From Helopsaltes ochotensis (Eukaryota > Chordata > Aves > Passeriformes > Locustellidae): a stretch of 64,000 nt of DNA. Of this stretch, positions 1-11,968 are shown piece by piece. Both the position numbers and the translations under genes were made by a program. Numbering within the stretch: the first letter of the stretch is position 1; the number at the start of each line of letters is the position of its first letter. The stretch is from positions 945,322 to 1,009,321 of the forward strand of contig VXBM01000009.1 in NCBI GenBank assembly GCA_013400155.1, read 5' to 3'. The notes under the pieces were generated by a model. The model was not told where the DNA came from. It saw only the letters and a program-made list of their open reading frames with translations, and searched no databases.

Positions 1-1534
1 ACATCTTGCTCTCTTTGAGAGCTAATGAACAATCATCACTCCTGATTTTATAGACATGTACGATATCACAGCTTTTCCAAATCAGAAGTCTTATTCTGTT
101 TAATCTCCCTTAAAACCAGAGCTGTTCTGCACTATTGCTCATCCTTGTCACATTCCTTACTGCTTTTCTATTTCTGCCTAACACTTTTCAGATGAGACTA
201 TTAGAATGCACTGTTTTACTAAAAAATATAAATATCCTAGTGATTTATATGCTGCCTTAATGATGATTTCTGTTTCATTCTACCTTCATCCCCTAACAAC
301 TTCTAATATCACAATTTGTCTTTCTGGGCTTACCGAGTGTTAAACTCTCTTCAAAGAACCGTCAAAGCAATTTTGTGATTTCTTCAATCGCAACAGATTT
401 TGCAATCATATTTGTATCTGCATAGATATGATTACTTTTCCCATTGAGCAGTATTTTGTATTTTGTATTTCATTGACCATTTTATTGTCAGTCAATTACC
501 AAGTGATACTATCAATCCCAGAATTCCTCTGCTTCCTTCACAGGCAGGCCCCACAGGTTTTTTTACAGGGCAGGGAGGATTATTCCTAAATACCCCAATC
601 CTGAAGATGCAATATCTATTATGTGTAAGGGACAAACAGGTTAAAATGTGATGTCCTAAAATTGCCTAGAAAACAGTGTCAGTTGTAGGCATGGGCAAAG
701 GGCACAGCTGGCAATGGTAATAAACTGTTCAGATATTTTTGCTGTTTCTTCCCACTTTTTTTCTCCCCTTTCCCAGCAAGTTCCAAAAAACAGGAAGTAC
801 AGTTCAGTTTCATTACTTCATCCTTAGAACCAAAAACCTCTGTTTTGTCTACTGTGACAAGGAGCCATTGATGTAAAATAGGTACATGTACATACTACTT
901 TACCATCAGTGACTGGGGCAGCCTCTGTTTTTCTGAAGTCGGTCACAATAAATCCTCTGAGAAGGCAGCCTTGAGCTTTCAAGGAAGAGAGGAGGCAACT
1001 CAGTATTAGCTTGCTAGTTTACCATACCTCATAAATCAATATTTTCTACTCCTTCATGCCACTCCTTGCAAAACATTTAAGAGGTGTACAAGGTCAGAAA
1101 TAGAGATCTAGCTGTAATCCACAGTTATAGTGCAGCATGAATCCCTATAGTTGGTGTAAAGAATTTGAGAGAAATAGTCAGGGAAGTACCATGCACAACA
1201 AGACAACAAGAGTATCCTGAGGTGGGAAACCCTGATAAGCCCAGCAGATGACCTCATTGTTTTCTATGCCAAATTTCTAGTTCCATAGCACTTATAAATG
1301 GATTTCAGTCGATCTCAGAAGCCTACTTGGCATCTGAAAGTCCATCTATTTGAACCATGACCATATGCTAATTAATGCCCAGGAAAATTTCAAAATATGT
1401 TTTTCTATGTACTTCTCTGTGGTGAAACACAATGTAATATATACAGCATCTCATGAAAGCTTTGATTTTTATCTCTGTGCATATTTATATATACACACAT
1501 ATACATATGTATAACAACAAATATTATCCCAATT
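1..1534. other. AT-rich non-coding DNA, nothing recognised
   Basis: No repeat family, RNA gene or exon-like frame was recognised. The only open frame above 60 codons (463-651, plus) has no Kozak context or domain look. Around 1487-1513 there is a short irregular run of TA/CA dinucleotides. Confidence 0.6.
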
Positions 1535-1606
1535 TTGTGACCCTAATTATTTTGATACATTTTATACATTTATTTTGATATTGTGACCCTAATTATTTGA
1601 ATACAT
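1535..1606. repeat. Direct repeat, 26-bp units at 46-bp spacing
   Basis: Positions 1535-1560 and 1581-1606 both read ttgtgaccctaattattt followed by a near-identical tail ending atacat, with two mismatches over 26 bases. The intervening sequence is AT-rich. This is a simple local duplication of about 46 bp. Confidence 0.85.
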
Positions 1607-2067
1607 GTCACTTCCATGTTATCACAGGACTCCTTTGGTATTGGATGGAAAGTTCTTTCAACATATAGTTCATAGTTTGGATGGCATTTGTTTTACTCCT
1701 CCCTGTGGAATTATAAGTCTGTGGAAATAGAAGTTTTACTAAATGATTCTGAAGGAAATCAAGTGGAAAACACTCACATAAAATGAAAAGACCAAAGAAA
1801 TTTGTGTAAATTGAAAAAAAAAATGGAGTGGGGGGAAGTACAAAATAGCTTTTAAAACAGCAATAAATCAATAGGTTTCCTTTATGAGTATCAATTACAA
1901 AGTGGTCTGGCTTCTGTACTTTTTCAAGTAAAGAATTTTTAATCTGAACAATGTGCTCCCTGAAGAAGATGCTGTCTTGGTTTGAAACCAATTGCCACCT
2001 CACCCATAAAGCTTTTTAAAAAAGCAGATTTCTCCAAAGTATGGCCAGTTGTATTGCACATTAGTAC

Positions 2068-2068
<1 letters not shown>
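1607..2068. other. AT-rich DNA upstream of a long A tract
   Basis: Contains a 131-codon minus-strand open frame (1608-2003) with no recognisable domain, judged to be chance. The sequence tgtcttggtttgaaa at about 1973 resembles the first bases of some avian ERV LTRs, but no LTR body, polyadenylation signal or end could be traced, so no element is called. Confidence 0.45.

Positions 2069-2125
<57 letters not shown>
2069..2125 (+). repeat. Poly(A) homopolymer, 57 bases
   Basis: An uninterrupted run of 57 A. The flanks are not A-rich (gtacc before, ggagagaaag after), and no AATAAA lies in the last 100 bases before it. It is therefore not a clear retrocopy tail. Length at such a site is prone to polymorphism and to sequencing or assembly error. 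The lysine-rich and phenylalanine-rich open frames across it are translations of the homopolymer. Confidence 0.97.
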
Positions 2126-2127
<2 letters not shown>

Positions 2128-3195
2128 AGAGAAAGAGAAGTGTAAAAAGTGTAAAACCAGTACTGTGGAAAATAACAGTCCAGAAATAAAAGGAATCTAT
2201 GCCTCTCCCCCTAAACAGTGTCAATTTAGGACAGAACTGACCAGAGTGACATAATGAAATAGGTTTCTTCACTAATTGTGTGTGTGTATTTGCAATATAT
2301 TACAGGAGATGAAGTCTGTGAAATTTAATTATGATAGCACTTCTACAGTATTTCTAATGGAAAGTCACCAGCTAGCAGTGATACCCTATTTTGTAAGTTA
2401 TTTATAAATTTCATTTTTACTTATTTTCAGTGATAATTTGTTCCACTAAATGCTATATTAATTATCCAGAAAAAAAGTGTATTCATCTCCATTGACAATC
2501 CAGGAGGTCTAGAGCTATTAGTAGCCTAATTAGAGCTGCTACTTTTGCCCTCTAGCTAGTTTTAAAAAAAAATATTTAAAAAATAAGCATATTTTTCTCT
2601 ACTATGAGCCTGCATGACCTTTGTTGGATTAAAATGACACAAATTCTGATTTTGGATTAAACGTGCTGAGGGATGGTTGCTTGATGGGGCCAGTAGAGTG
2701 ACAGAGAGGACTCCAAAGGTAGATAAACTGCTGCAAGGGGGATTATAATCCTTCTCTCTACATAGGAGATATGCTAGGGGAGGATGCCAGCCACTGATGC
2801 TCGTTATCTGCTGGTCTAGAACCATCCTTCCCACTCTAAACCTGCATCACCTCTGCATGGCCACAGTCTGCAAGCAGAAACCTCCAGGTAGAGGCTATGC
2901 CAAGGATGAAAAGGAAGTATGCCAGGGAGGCTGAAGGAGCTCCTCCAAACACTAATAAAAATACAAAAATGCAAATTATTTTGAGGTTTTACAGGCAGCT
3001 AACTGGAATTCTGCTATACAAAAGTATAGCTCAGTGATGGAAATTAATTCAAGGAAGCTTTACTATAAAAAAAAGGTCTGTGTGGTTTCAGGCTCACTTC
3101 ACAAAATATGTACAGTTTTGATATCTTTGCACTAGAAATATTACTCTTTAGCTAGCGTGAATCCACACAGTCTTCAGCAGAGCCTCACTGATTTA
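2126..3195. other. Non-coding DNA, nothing recognised
   Basis: No family recognised. The part at 2650-2930 is somewhat richer in G and C than its surroundings and contains a 90-codon minus frame without any domain look. At 3013-3030 a small 6-bp-arm palindrome (gctata / tatagc) occurs. Confidence 0.5.
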
Positions 3196-3546
3196 CATGA
3201 GCTGCAGACATGACCCATTGTATTTAATTTTAGGAGTCTTATTAGAAGGATATTCACATATTGGAGGAAGATATGAAGAAAGCTGCAAAAAATGATTAGA
3301 CTTCTGGAGTGATTGATGTATGAGGATTGATTGCAAGTGCTAAATATGCATAGTTTGTCTAAGAAATGACTAAAGGGGGACATGGTAACAATCTATAAAT
3401 ACTTGAAGAGTCTAAATGTCAGGGAGGGAAAGGCATTTTCAGGATACAGAAGAAATGCAGCAGGACAAAATTAGCAAAAGAAAAAGGAGAATGAATTTCA
3501 AAAGAGCCCCCAAAGGAAGACCTTAGAGTGTGGAAAGGTGTCTTCT
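3196..3546 (+). mobile_element. CR1 LINE fragment, diverged, ORF2 C-terminal end
   Basis: Reads in plus orientation through the part of CR1 ORF2 just after the reverse transcriptase: aaggatattcacatattgga (about 3246-3265), then the block with aagctgcaaaaaatgattag, then gggggacatggtaacaatc and the glutamine/arginine-rich segment at 3440-3520. Many substitutions and short indels break all frames. Both ends are truncated and no CR1 3' tail is present. CR1 copies are normally 5'-truncated because target-primed reverse transcription stops early. This is an old copy judged by divergence from the remembered consensus. Confidence 0.8.
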
Positions 3547-4426
3547 TTCCAAAAGAAAAAAATATAGATAGATAGATACATTTACAAATGCATATCAGAT
3601 TTCAGATCATTCCAAATGGCCTTGAAATAGAAATTTTAAGACTGTTTTTCTGCAATAGATCAGATTACATATCTATTCACATAAAAGAGTGGAAATTTTT
3701 TTTTAAGGTTTAGACAACTGGGACTCTACAAGGAACCCCCAAATTTGGAAAATAATATTACTAAGACCACTGTAACTGCAACTTATTTAAATTTAGAATA
3801 CCACTTTCAGCCATACAGTACCACATCCACTTTGATGAAAATAAAGAGAGACAAAAGATCTGTATTTTCCCTGGTTTTATTGTCTCTGGAGCCAATGGTA
3901 TGATTTAGGAAACAACAAAGGAAAAGATTGCTTCTGGACATGCCTTCCACATTTTTCTGTTCAACACAGAATATTTTCAGAAATGAGTGGTGACTTTTGA
4001 AGCTATCTGTATATAGCACTGATATGATCATTACAGTTATAGATTTATGTCTGACTACGAAATTCATTAAGACCGAATTTCAGGATTCCAAGTGACAGAA
4101 ATCAAATACCTGTAATATGCTGACAACAAGAAAGGAGATTCAGAGAAGTGGGCCTGAAACTTGTAGAATGAATTAATGTTCATCAAGAAAGTGTACTATG
4201 TCCCCAATTCCAAATGTGAGTGTGAAGATGAGAAAACTTGGTTTGGAATTAGAAAGAGATGAGAAAAGAACTGGACATAGGGAAAAACAGCTCCAAATTC
4301 AAAACAGGAATTCCTGAGACATTCTTTTTCTAAAATTGTAAATTATGTCCTAAAGTAAATATATATATATATATATATAATTCAGAAGTAAAATAGATGT
4401 GGTTATCTGATTGTATTTCATTATAT
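3547..4426. other. AT-rich DNA with two microsatellites
   Basis: Holds a short GATA run (3564-3578) and an AT dinucleotide run (4359-4379). No coding or repeat-family signal was recognised. Confidence 0.5.
4359..4379. repeat. (AT)n microsatellite
   Basis: About ten uninterrupted AT units. Directly seen. Confidence 0.95.
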
Positions 4427-4850
4427 CATAGATTCTACAGATATTAAAACTAAAATAAATCCCAATGTAGCTCTATTTTGTCTCTGGCATAACACAAGTT
4501 AGAAAAAATCATTCATCAATATTTGTCAAGTTGAACTAAAAAGTATCTTTTAGACAGATTTTCAGCCTAAATTTAAAGGCTCTAAACGATGGAGAATTCG
4601 TATCATCCTTTTGTAATTCACTGTAGTGTATGGCACCCCTCTACCAAAATAAATATGTTTTCTTTCAACTTCTGAGTTACTGATTTCATTTTCCTGCTAC
4701 TGGCACTCTCTCTGAATGATTCCTACCATATTTATTCGTCAGAAATCCATTTATGACCCCAAAAAATGCTATTTTCATCTTTGGTTGTAGTTTACCCAGA
4801 ATTTTTCCTGGACATCCCATTTCAGAGACTTGGTAAATATATCTTTAAAT
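4427..4850 (-). mobile_element. Ancient CR1 LINE, 3' end, minus strand
   Basis: Starts with catagattctacag, the reverse complement of a CR1 tail, and continues antisense through the 3' part of the element. The clearest block is about 4540-4610, where ttttagacagattttcagcc and taaaggctctaaacgatgga follow the order and wording of CR1 copies shared by turtles, crocodilians and birds. Divergence is heavy and no frame survives. The identification rests on remembered consensus order, not on a search; the higher-coordinate end is approximate. Confidence 0.7.
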
Positions 4851-6395
4851 AAATAGTCTTATATGCATAATTTAATATTTTGATATAGTTTCACAATTAT
4901 TCACTGAGATAATATGTATATATATAATGACCTAAGAGACCACAATGGCACGCAAAAGATTTTGCAGAAGCTTAACACAGACTGAATTGTTCTGGCAGGA
5001 AAATACCTCAGCTCACCACCACTCATCATTGCAAATTACATCTAGGTAAACATCAACATCTGCTTCCTGTGCAAACAGCGTCTGTCATCACAGGAGCCAT
5101 TATATTATTATGAGTAGATGAGACGGTTTAATATTCATTGTAGATATACAAGGTGCAAGAAACTGTTTCATACACATGCTAATGAGCAGTAAATGTATGA
5201 AATGAATCGTACCAGTCTCCACAGGTAACTACAGCTTTGAAACTTTACTCATTTAATGTGAAGAATTCCAGTCACATTGAAGATAGATTCAGCAGTAATA
5301 GGTGTGCTTAGTGAAAATATGCTGTAAAAACTCAAAAGCACTAGCCCATAAGGAAAAACTAGTGGGTGTGTGCTCTAGAGTACCAACAATACCCAGGTTA
5401 CTACATTTTTTCCATTTTGCAATAATTTGTGTTAAGCTTTTTTGAAAAAAAATTACAATTCAGCTATAAATATTAACACAGTGACATGGTTCAAGCCAAA
5501 AATCCGATCTTGTGAAATTCCTGTGCACTTTTGCTGGATTTTCAGACTTGGGACATGGGAAAGAGTAGTGGCATTACTGTTCTGCCAAGTCTACACTTTT
5601 CCTAAATGTATAAATTCATCAAGGAAGGGGCAAAACAGATAGTAAGTAGGGCTTTTTGTCACGTCTTACCCACAGTACTCACTCACAGAGCTAAATCACT
5701 ATGCAAATTAACAAACAAAATCATAAAAATATAACAATTCCTTTTATTGTCACCTTGTGGAGTTCACTGACTTCTGCCATTCTCCTTTAGATTTGGCTTA
5801 GTTTCTTCCTGTCTAAAGGATTCTGGTTCTGAACTAGCTTGGATCCAATCTTGGATCAAGTGCTGCTTTTCCAATGGAAGTACTCTGTGACTGTCAAAAT
5901 GTTTTCTGTTACCTATTCAAGTGACATTATAAGGGTACCAATGTGGTGTAACAGAAGTCTGCATTTCTTTTGCTTGCTTTATACAGAAGGACTTCTTCTG
6001 GATTAGCCAAATAATGGACCTATAAAGAAGATAAAATTTCATATTTTGGTTCATATTCTTGTGAGCTTCCTAAATCCAGGTCTGAAGGATTAACAAGGGG
6101 AGTCTGTAAAAATCCTATTGCAGTATTAGAGCAATATCTAGTTGAGAACAAACCTAAACAGAACTTTTGTCTATCATGTCCTAAGTTAGCATAACGACTT
6201 TTAAAATATATAAGAAAATATGAGTGGTTATGCCTACTCAAATCAGAGTTTTATCTAGTCCAGGAGCCTCTGTGATGTGGGCTAAGAAAAACCTAGACAA
6301 ATAAAATAAGCATGGGGCAACCATAAGGGATAGTTCTCAGACAAACTCCCAGTCTGTGAATTAGGTCATTCCAGACTCAGAGGTACTTTTTTAAA
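4851..6395. other. AT-rich non-coding DNA
   Basis: No family or exon-like structure recognised. Open frames at 5442-5642 and 6020-6241 lack any domain look. Confidence 0.5.
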
Positions 6396-6645
6396 TAGGT
6401 TTTAATGGGATTTTATTTTCTGAATTTCTATTATTACTTTTCGAACTCATCAATGCCTCTGGCATTGCTAGTACCATGTGGCAGAAGGTTGGACAACTTA
6501 ATTATGAATACTGCACAAAATTAACTTATTTTGTTTGCTTGAAGCCTGCTACCCCATAATTTAATTTCATGTTTGTTAGTTTATGTGCTGTGAAAAAAGT
6601 GAATAGTTGTTTCCTATTCCCTTTGACAGTGTCAGTCATGGCACT
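6396..6645 (-). mobile_element. Ancient CR1 LINE fragment, minus strand
   Basis: Antisense to the CR1 region just upstream of the 3' end. The recognisable order is ttttcgaactcatcaatgcc, then catgtggcagaaggttgg, then ttgcttgaagcctgctaccc and gctgtgaaaaaagtgaatag, ending near cagtcatggc. This order matches the old CR1 type found across sauropsids. Both ends are eroded. It belongs to the same general age class as the copies at 4.4 kb and 56 kb. Confidence 0.75.
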
Positions 6646-7956
6646 GCTTCTCTGGATTTTCCAAAACTATAAGAAAGTACCTGAAGAGCCTATCCCAAGA
6701 CAGGATATCTACTGGTTGACTTTCTCTGAAAGGGAAGCACGTACAAATCATTAATAAGTGCTTGTATTTAAACAGCAATTAACTATGTTCACTATTTCTA
6801 CCATTAACCCTTACATCAACCACAGACTCATAGAACTGCTGAGGGCTGTAATATACTGCAAAGGAGTTATTTTCTTTATCTTGCAATCTACTTTTTTGAG
6901 CAACCTCTTATAAGCATCATATCTTTAGATCCTCTCCAATAATTGTGACTCTATAAACAGCAGCAGCATTTTCTTTAATATTCAATTTCTTATTTTTTTT
7001 ATTCTGCTCAGAATGGCATAAAATACATTCTACACATCATGCTAGTGCTTAGCAACCAACTTCAAGATACGCAAATAGTATAGATTTCCAACCCCCTCAC
7101 TCTTACTTGCTGCTCTCCACTATTATAACAATGACATTGATTCATTATCGATACAATCAACGGTGGCCAATTAAGTGACGCTTCTAGAAGTTGGTATCAA
7201 CCTGTAGGAAAAAAAATGCTCTCATTTCAGTTCTGACCTTCACTATGTTTAGCAGCAATCTATTCTCCAAGTCTGAAGGCAAGTATAATAGTCTTATTTC
7301 ATCGGGAGTATCTCTTATTCATAGCATATTCGAAAATGCATTTCAACATAGCACAAAGAAAATACATAATGTGAGGGTTTGGGAGATTCAGAAACCTTTG
7401 CAATTTCAAATTCTATAGTAAATATAGCATACAACATTTATAGAGTTATTTTTAAAATAATAATTCTGTGAGCTATATTATAATGTTGACTTTGCAGAAA
7501 GGGATTGAAATTATATTGGATAGCAATAAGGATATGTGATGCTCTGAAATCAGAGAAAGCTTTAGGCTTGATTTGTTCTTCATCTTTTTAGTAGTTTAAA
7601 ATGCTAGAAAGGCCCCCAGTCACCTCAATATAATTTAATAATTCTGTAAAAACTTCATTCAGGCCTAAAAAACAGTAGCATGATTCAGAGTTATGCGTTC
7701 CTAAACTCAAAGAATTTAATCCACCCATTCTTTCTGCAGCAGCTAAGCATGCACACTCACACATGCACAAATAAGTACATGCCAACTGTATGGCAGAAAA
7801 CACACCCTAAAGATACTCAGATATTTCAGTCAAGTGTTGGCATAGCAAATTCCAAAGACAGAGACCCTTCTTTGAGGAGACCAAGTGCTTCTTTTTACAA
7901 TAGGTCAACTTTTGCCCAGGTTGGTGCTTTTCCCACTGATCTAAAGCAAGGTGATG
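6646..7956. other. AT-rich non-coding DNA
   Basis: Nothing recognised. A strong polypyrimidine/AG sequence resembling a splice acceptor occurs at about 6988-7012, but no open frame with a donor follows it. Confidence 0.5.
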
Positions 7957-7996
7957 CCTTGGGGTGAAAATGAGTTCCTTGGAGTGAAAATGGGTT
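7957..7996. repeat. Tandem duplication of 20 bp
   Basis: ccttggggtgaaaatgagtt (7957-7976) is followed directly by ccttggagtgaaaatgggtt (7977-7996), with two mismatches. Confidence 0.95.
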
Positions 7997-10900
7997 AAGT
8001 CTTCATCACTGAGAAAGCTCAAAGCTCAAAAGATCAGGCCCTGGGTTATAACACGGACAGATTCCAATGCTCAGTGGGGCAAAGTCTACAATGTGCATGG
8101 ATTTCACTCTGAAGTTGACACAAATTCAACACAGAATATGCAATATTGTCCCAGCTTGTATAGTAACCGTAGGGGGGGAAAACTGTGAATTTTCTACACG
8201 TACAAAATTTAATGACTTTGAAACCCTGTAAAATCCTGAGACTTTAGCAATTTTTGTTGGAGGGTAAGGGGATTGTAGCATTACTTCCTCTGTTTCTTGT
8301 GACTGAGAAATTTGTAAGCGTAGGTAGTACTTAGAAGGAGTAAAACATCTATGTGCTATGAAAAGCCTTTTTTCTCAAAATGGGACAAAATGGGAGCTAA
8401 TTTTCTGCGGACACAACCATCCAGAAGCTCAATCCATATCATGAAAAATAATGTTTTGCTACTACAAAAGCAGGTTCTGGTCAGTCACTGCTTTTTAAAA
8501 TTAGCAATAGCCAGTTTGATACCACAAAAGTGTAAGCAGAGAATAAAGAAGTCTTCTGATTCCTTCCAAGCTATTTAGCAGATCTAATTATTATTTAATA
8601 AAAAAACCCAAAACATTACAACTTTTATAATGCACAACTTGTTAAGTACATGTGCAAATTTCAGAATAAACTGTTTATTAAGCAGTTTATAAACTATCGA
8701 CAAATTCAAGTGTCTTGTTTTCAGCTGAACATAAAAATTCCTTTTTTTAATTGAAACTGACTTGGCAGCAGTCTGATTGCATATTTCTGTAACATACTTT
8801 GATATGCTATTTTTAAATGGATGATTAAAGAACCTAAGGAAGATAGAAAACAGAAGAACACTATGCATTAAAACAGAAGTTGATACATAGTTGCCTCTAT
8901 CCTGAGTGCTTATAGGCAAAACTATTGCACATGTCCTCTTCAGCACATTCATTACCATATGCTTGTTTTACTTGGCTGCTATGAGACTACTTGATGGGAT
9001 TGAGACCAGGCACATGTTTAAGTGCTTTGCTGAACCAAAGCCTAGAAAAGTGAGCAGAAAAAGACTCTGAACAAATTTTAATTAAAAGATATATCCAATA
9101 TTTTAAAAATCATTTGGCATGTCCTTCAAGTCTGAGTAGCTAACAGAGACAAACTTTAATAACAAACCAACTCTTTTATAATTTAGTCCTAATTCTGCTG
9201 ATCTGATACAGACCAAACTTTCAAAATAGAAATGGAATAGCTCTGTGAATATGAACAAGCTCCTGTTTCTTTCTGTGTTTTCCTCTTCCAAGAAATGAAC
9301 TGATTTGTGTTTATAGTATATTGCACAATGAGTCACTCAGGGAGCATCTGTGCTAAGTACTGAGTGGGACAACATATTATATCAAGTAAGATGACACATT
9401 TTGCTCTTTTTTTGTTTGCAAATTTTGAAGAGGTATCTTCACTCAGGCTGAACATTCTTCTTGGACTCCAGATCAGGTTTGACCTAGCTCTCACTGAGGC
9501 AGAAGCTAGTGACTTCTCCCAGGAGAAATGGAATAAGGTGAATAAAGGTGAGGATTCTTGTAAAGTCCAGCGTGTGTTTGTGTCAGTGAAAAAACTTCAG
9601 CTGTAATTATTTGCCTGACTTTCTTCTCTGAAGAAGCTGCTTGTCAAAGCACAGCCAGTAACAGAGACCACAGAAAGGTTTTGTAATCTGCATTCTCATG
9701 CATACCCATGGAAACAATCCCTAACTTTTTCATTCTTTAGATCTGTCAGGGTTTTGCTGCACATCAGACAGTGGGTGCCATCAAATTAAAAAACAAACTA
9801 CTCCGTAGAAGTGATATTCTTGTACGAAATCATCATGGTAAGAATAGTAAGCTCAGTTGGCTTTCATAATGATTGGCAATCTTGGCCAAAAATCTGTTTT
9901 TTCCAATAATTCTTAATTAAATAATTCAAATGAGTATTTCCAACCGCTCAGTTCTGTAATGGCAAAGAACAGGTTCCATTTTAAAAGTCTTTTTTTAATA
10001 TGGAAAGTATTGCTGGAACAGCTGGACTAACTACATCTTCCTGCAAATATAAATTCTTACAATTCCTTTGTTCATAATTATTTTTTCAAAGTTTTTTCCA
10101 GTAGTAATATGCAAAATTAAAATATGGACTTAAGTGGAATTCAGTGCAAGATTCAACAACAAAGTCTGTTGCAAATGTTGGACACTGAAGGCCTACAGAA
10201 ATATTAATTTTCCCCAAGTTTGCTGGCTACACCTTTCCAAGCTGAGTTTAGTTTAGAATGAATCTGGATATTTGTTGTGCCTGGCTGGTATCTCCTTATT
10301 CCAGTATGCTTTAATGAATGCTAAGTCCTTTTCTTGTCTGTTGAGCTAAAAAGAATGGAAAACTTTTATTTCAAAATGTTGTTCTAGGTGAATGCTAGCC
10401 TTATACTACCAAATCTAAGAAGGAAATAGGGCAAAATTACTTCGCAGTATCCATTGTAACCAATTTTCCTATTAATTGAGTTTAGTAAGTCAAAAAAGAA
10501 ACTTGAAATTTTTCTGTATTGTCAGCTATAAACTCAGAATATCAGAGCAAACAAATGTTTGGGGGACCTGTAGAGAGTTCTCTGTCAAATTTTTATCACA
10601 TGGGTTGAAATGAGATAAATTAAGCTGTTACCATGACAAAACCCAGGAGGTTTGCAGAGTCTGTGGGAGAAAACTAGAAATGCAAAAGATGTATGAACAA
10701 ATGAGTCTTCTAAATACTGGTGTAACACATTGGAGACTGACTATATGACCAGGATTTTAGTCATATATGCATGTCTTGCTTGGGTCCTTCCAGTAATAGA
10801 GCATCAGTATTTCCCTGTCTAATCATAATTCACATTAAAAAAATCAATTTGACAAATCCAAAGTGCTTTTCTTTCTTCATGTTTATAAAGAATAATTTAT

Positions 10901-11456
10901 AATATTAACCACTAACTGGTGGCTTATAAGCACAGAAACTGGGAAAGATATTCAAACACATAGTAGTATAAAAGCTCTTATCATTTATCAGTACTTGTCT
11001 TCTTTCTCATTTTTTCATTCTTAATATGTCTAAAATATTTACTAAGGCTGTTTACACTGTTTGATTTTCTAGCAATTAAATATGAATCAAGATCTCACTT
11101 TATAGCTTGAATTTGTAAACTAAATTTAAAAATTGCACAATACTTTGTGTAAACTAGTCAAAAAAGCAGCTACATGTGACTTTAAGAGAGTCATTTCCGG
11201 GTAGCATAGACCTTCAATGATAAATTGATCCATCATATACAGGATTCAGAAAAGCAAATCCTGGCTTTGGATTCCATATATTGTAGTGAATAGAACAGTG
11301 CTTTATCTGCTTTGTGGTCAACACAGTATATGTAGGCATTACTAGTATACAATTCAGTAGTGTGTAGTACTGGAATGAAAAAGCATGCAAATTGGATAAC
11401 TAATTTTTTTTTAAGTGAGAAACATCTTGAAGTTGTGAATTGCTTTGAAATGCAAA
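7997..11456. other. Long AT-rich stretch without recognised features
   Basis: Read on both strands; no CR1, LTR or exon-like structure was recognised. A 124-codon minus frame (8584-8958) and an 80-codon plus frame (9364-9606) exist, but neither resembles a known family and both have AT-driven composition. Confidence 0.5.
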
Positions 11457-11712
11457 TCATAGAATCAAGGAATCATGGAATCAATTAGTTTGGAAAATAC
11501 CTTTTAAATCACTGAGACCAACTGTTAAACTAACTGTTAACCCATCACTGTCAAGCCTGCCACTAAACTACATAACTGAGTACCACACCTACATGTATTT
11601 TAAGTACCCCCAGGAAGGGAGACTCTACCATTTCCCTGGACAAACCTTTTGGGGAAGAATTATTTCCTAACATTCAATCTATTTTCCTAACATTCAACTT
11701 AATTTCATAGCA
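11457..11712 (-). mobile_element. CR1 LINE 3' end, minus strand
   Basis: Begins with three degenerate copies of the CR1 tail unit (tcatagaatcaaggaatcat, then ggaatcaa), followed by antisense CR1 3' UTR: tttggaaaataccttttaaa, cactaaactacataactgag, and tttccctggacaaaccttttggg. It stops within the end of ORF2 near 11712. An 18-20 bp internal duplication (ttcctaacattcaa, near 11667 and 11686) lies at that end. CR1 does not use a poly(A) tail; the 8-bp repeat tail marks the true 3' end, so the insertion's 3' boundary is 11457. Confidence 0.93.
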
Positions 11713-11717
11713 TCAAA

Positions 11718-11968
11718 AGAAGCATGGCCAGCAGTTCAAGGAAGGTGATTCTGCCTCTCTATTCTGCTCTCATGAGACTCCACCTTGAGTACTGGATCCA
11801 GTTCTGAGGTCCCCAGTACGGGAAGGACACCTACTTGTTGGAGCAAATGCAGAGGAGGGCCACCAGGTTGACAAGAGGTATGGAGCACCTCTCCATAAGG
11901 AAAGGCTGCGACAAATGGAATTGTTCAGCCTGGAAAAGGGAAGGCTTCAAAGGTGACTTGTGGCCTTC
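11718..11968 (+). mobile_element. CR1 LINE internal fragment, plus strand
   Basis: Reads in the opposite orientation to both neighbours. Recognisable blocks: aaggaaggtgattctgcctc, tctgctctcatgagactcca, ggagcaaatgcagaggaggg (translating to EQMQRRATRL) and ttcagcctggaaaagggaag. These encode the segment after the reverse transcriptase core (LYSAL-RPHLEY through the SLEKRR-type block). The 162-codon plus frame starting at 11835 begins here and runs on into antisense CR1, so it is not a gene. Confidence 0.9.

Noticed and set aside
1608..2003. 131-codon minus-strand frame
   Set aside because: AT-driven composition, no domain, no promoter or splice context.
1982..2272. Two 90-codon frames rich in lysine or phenylalanine
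   Set aside because: They are translations of the A57 homopolymer on each strand.
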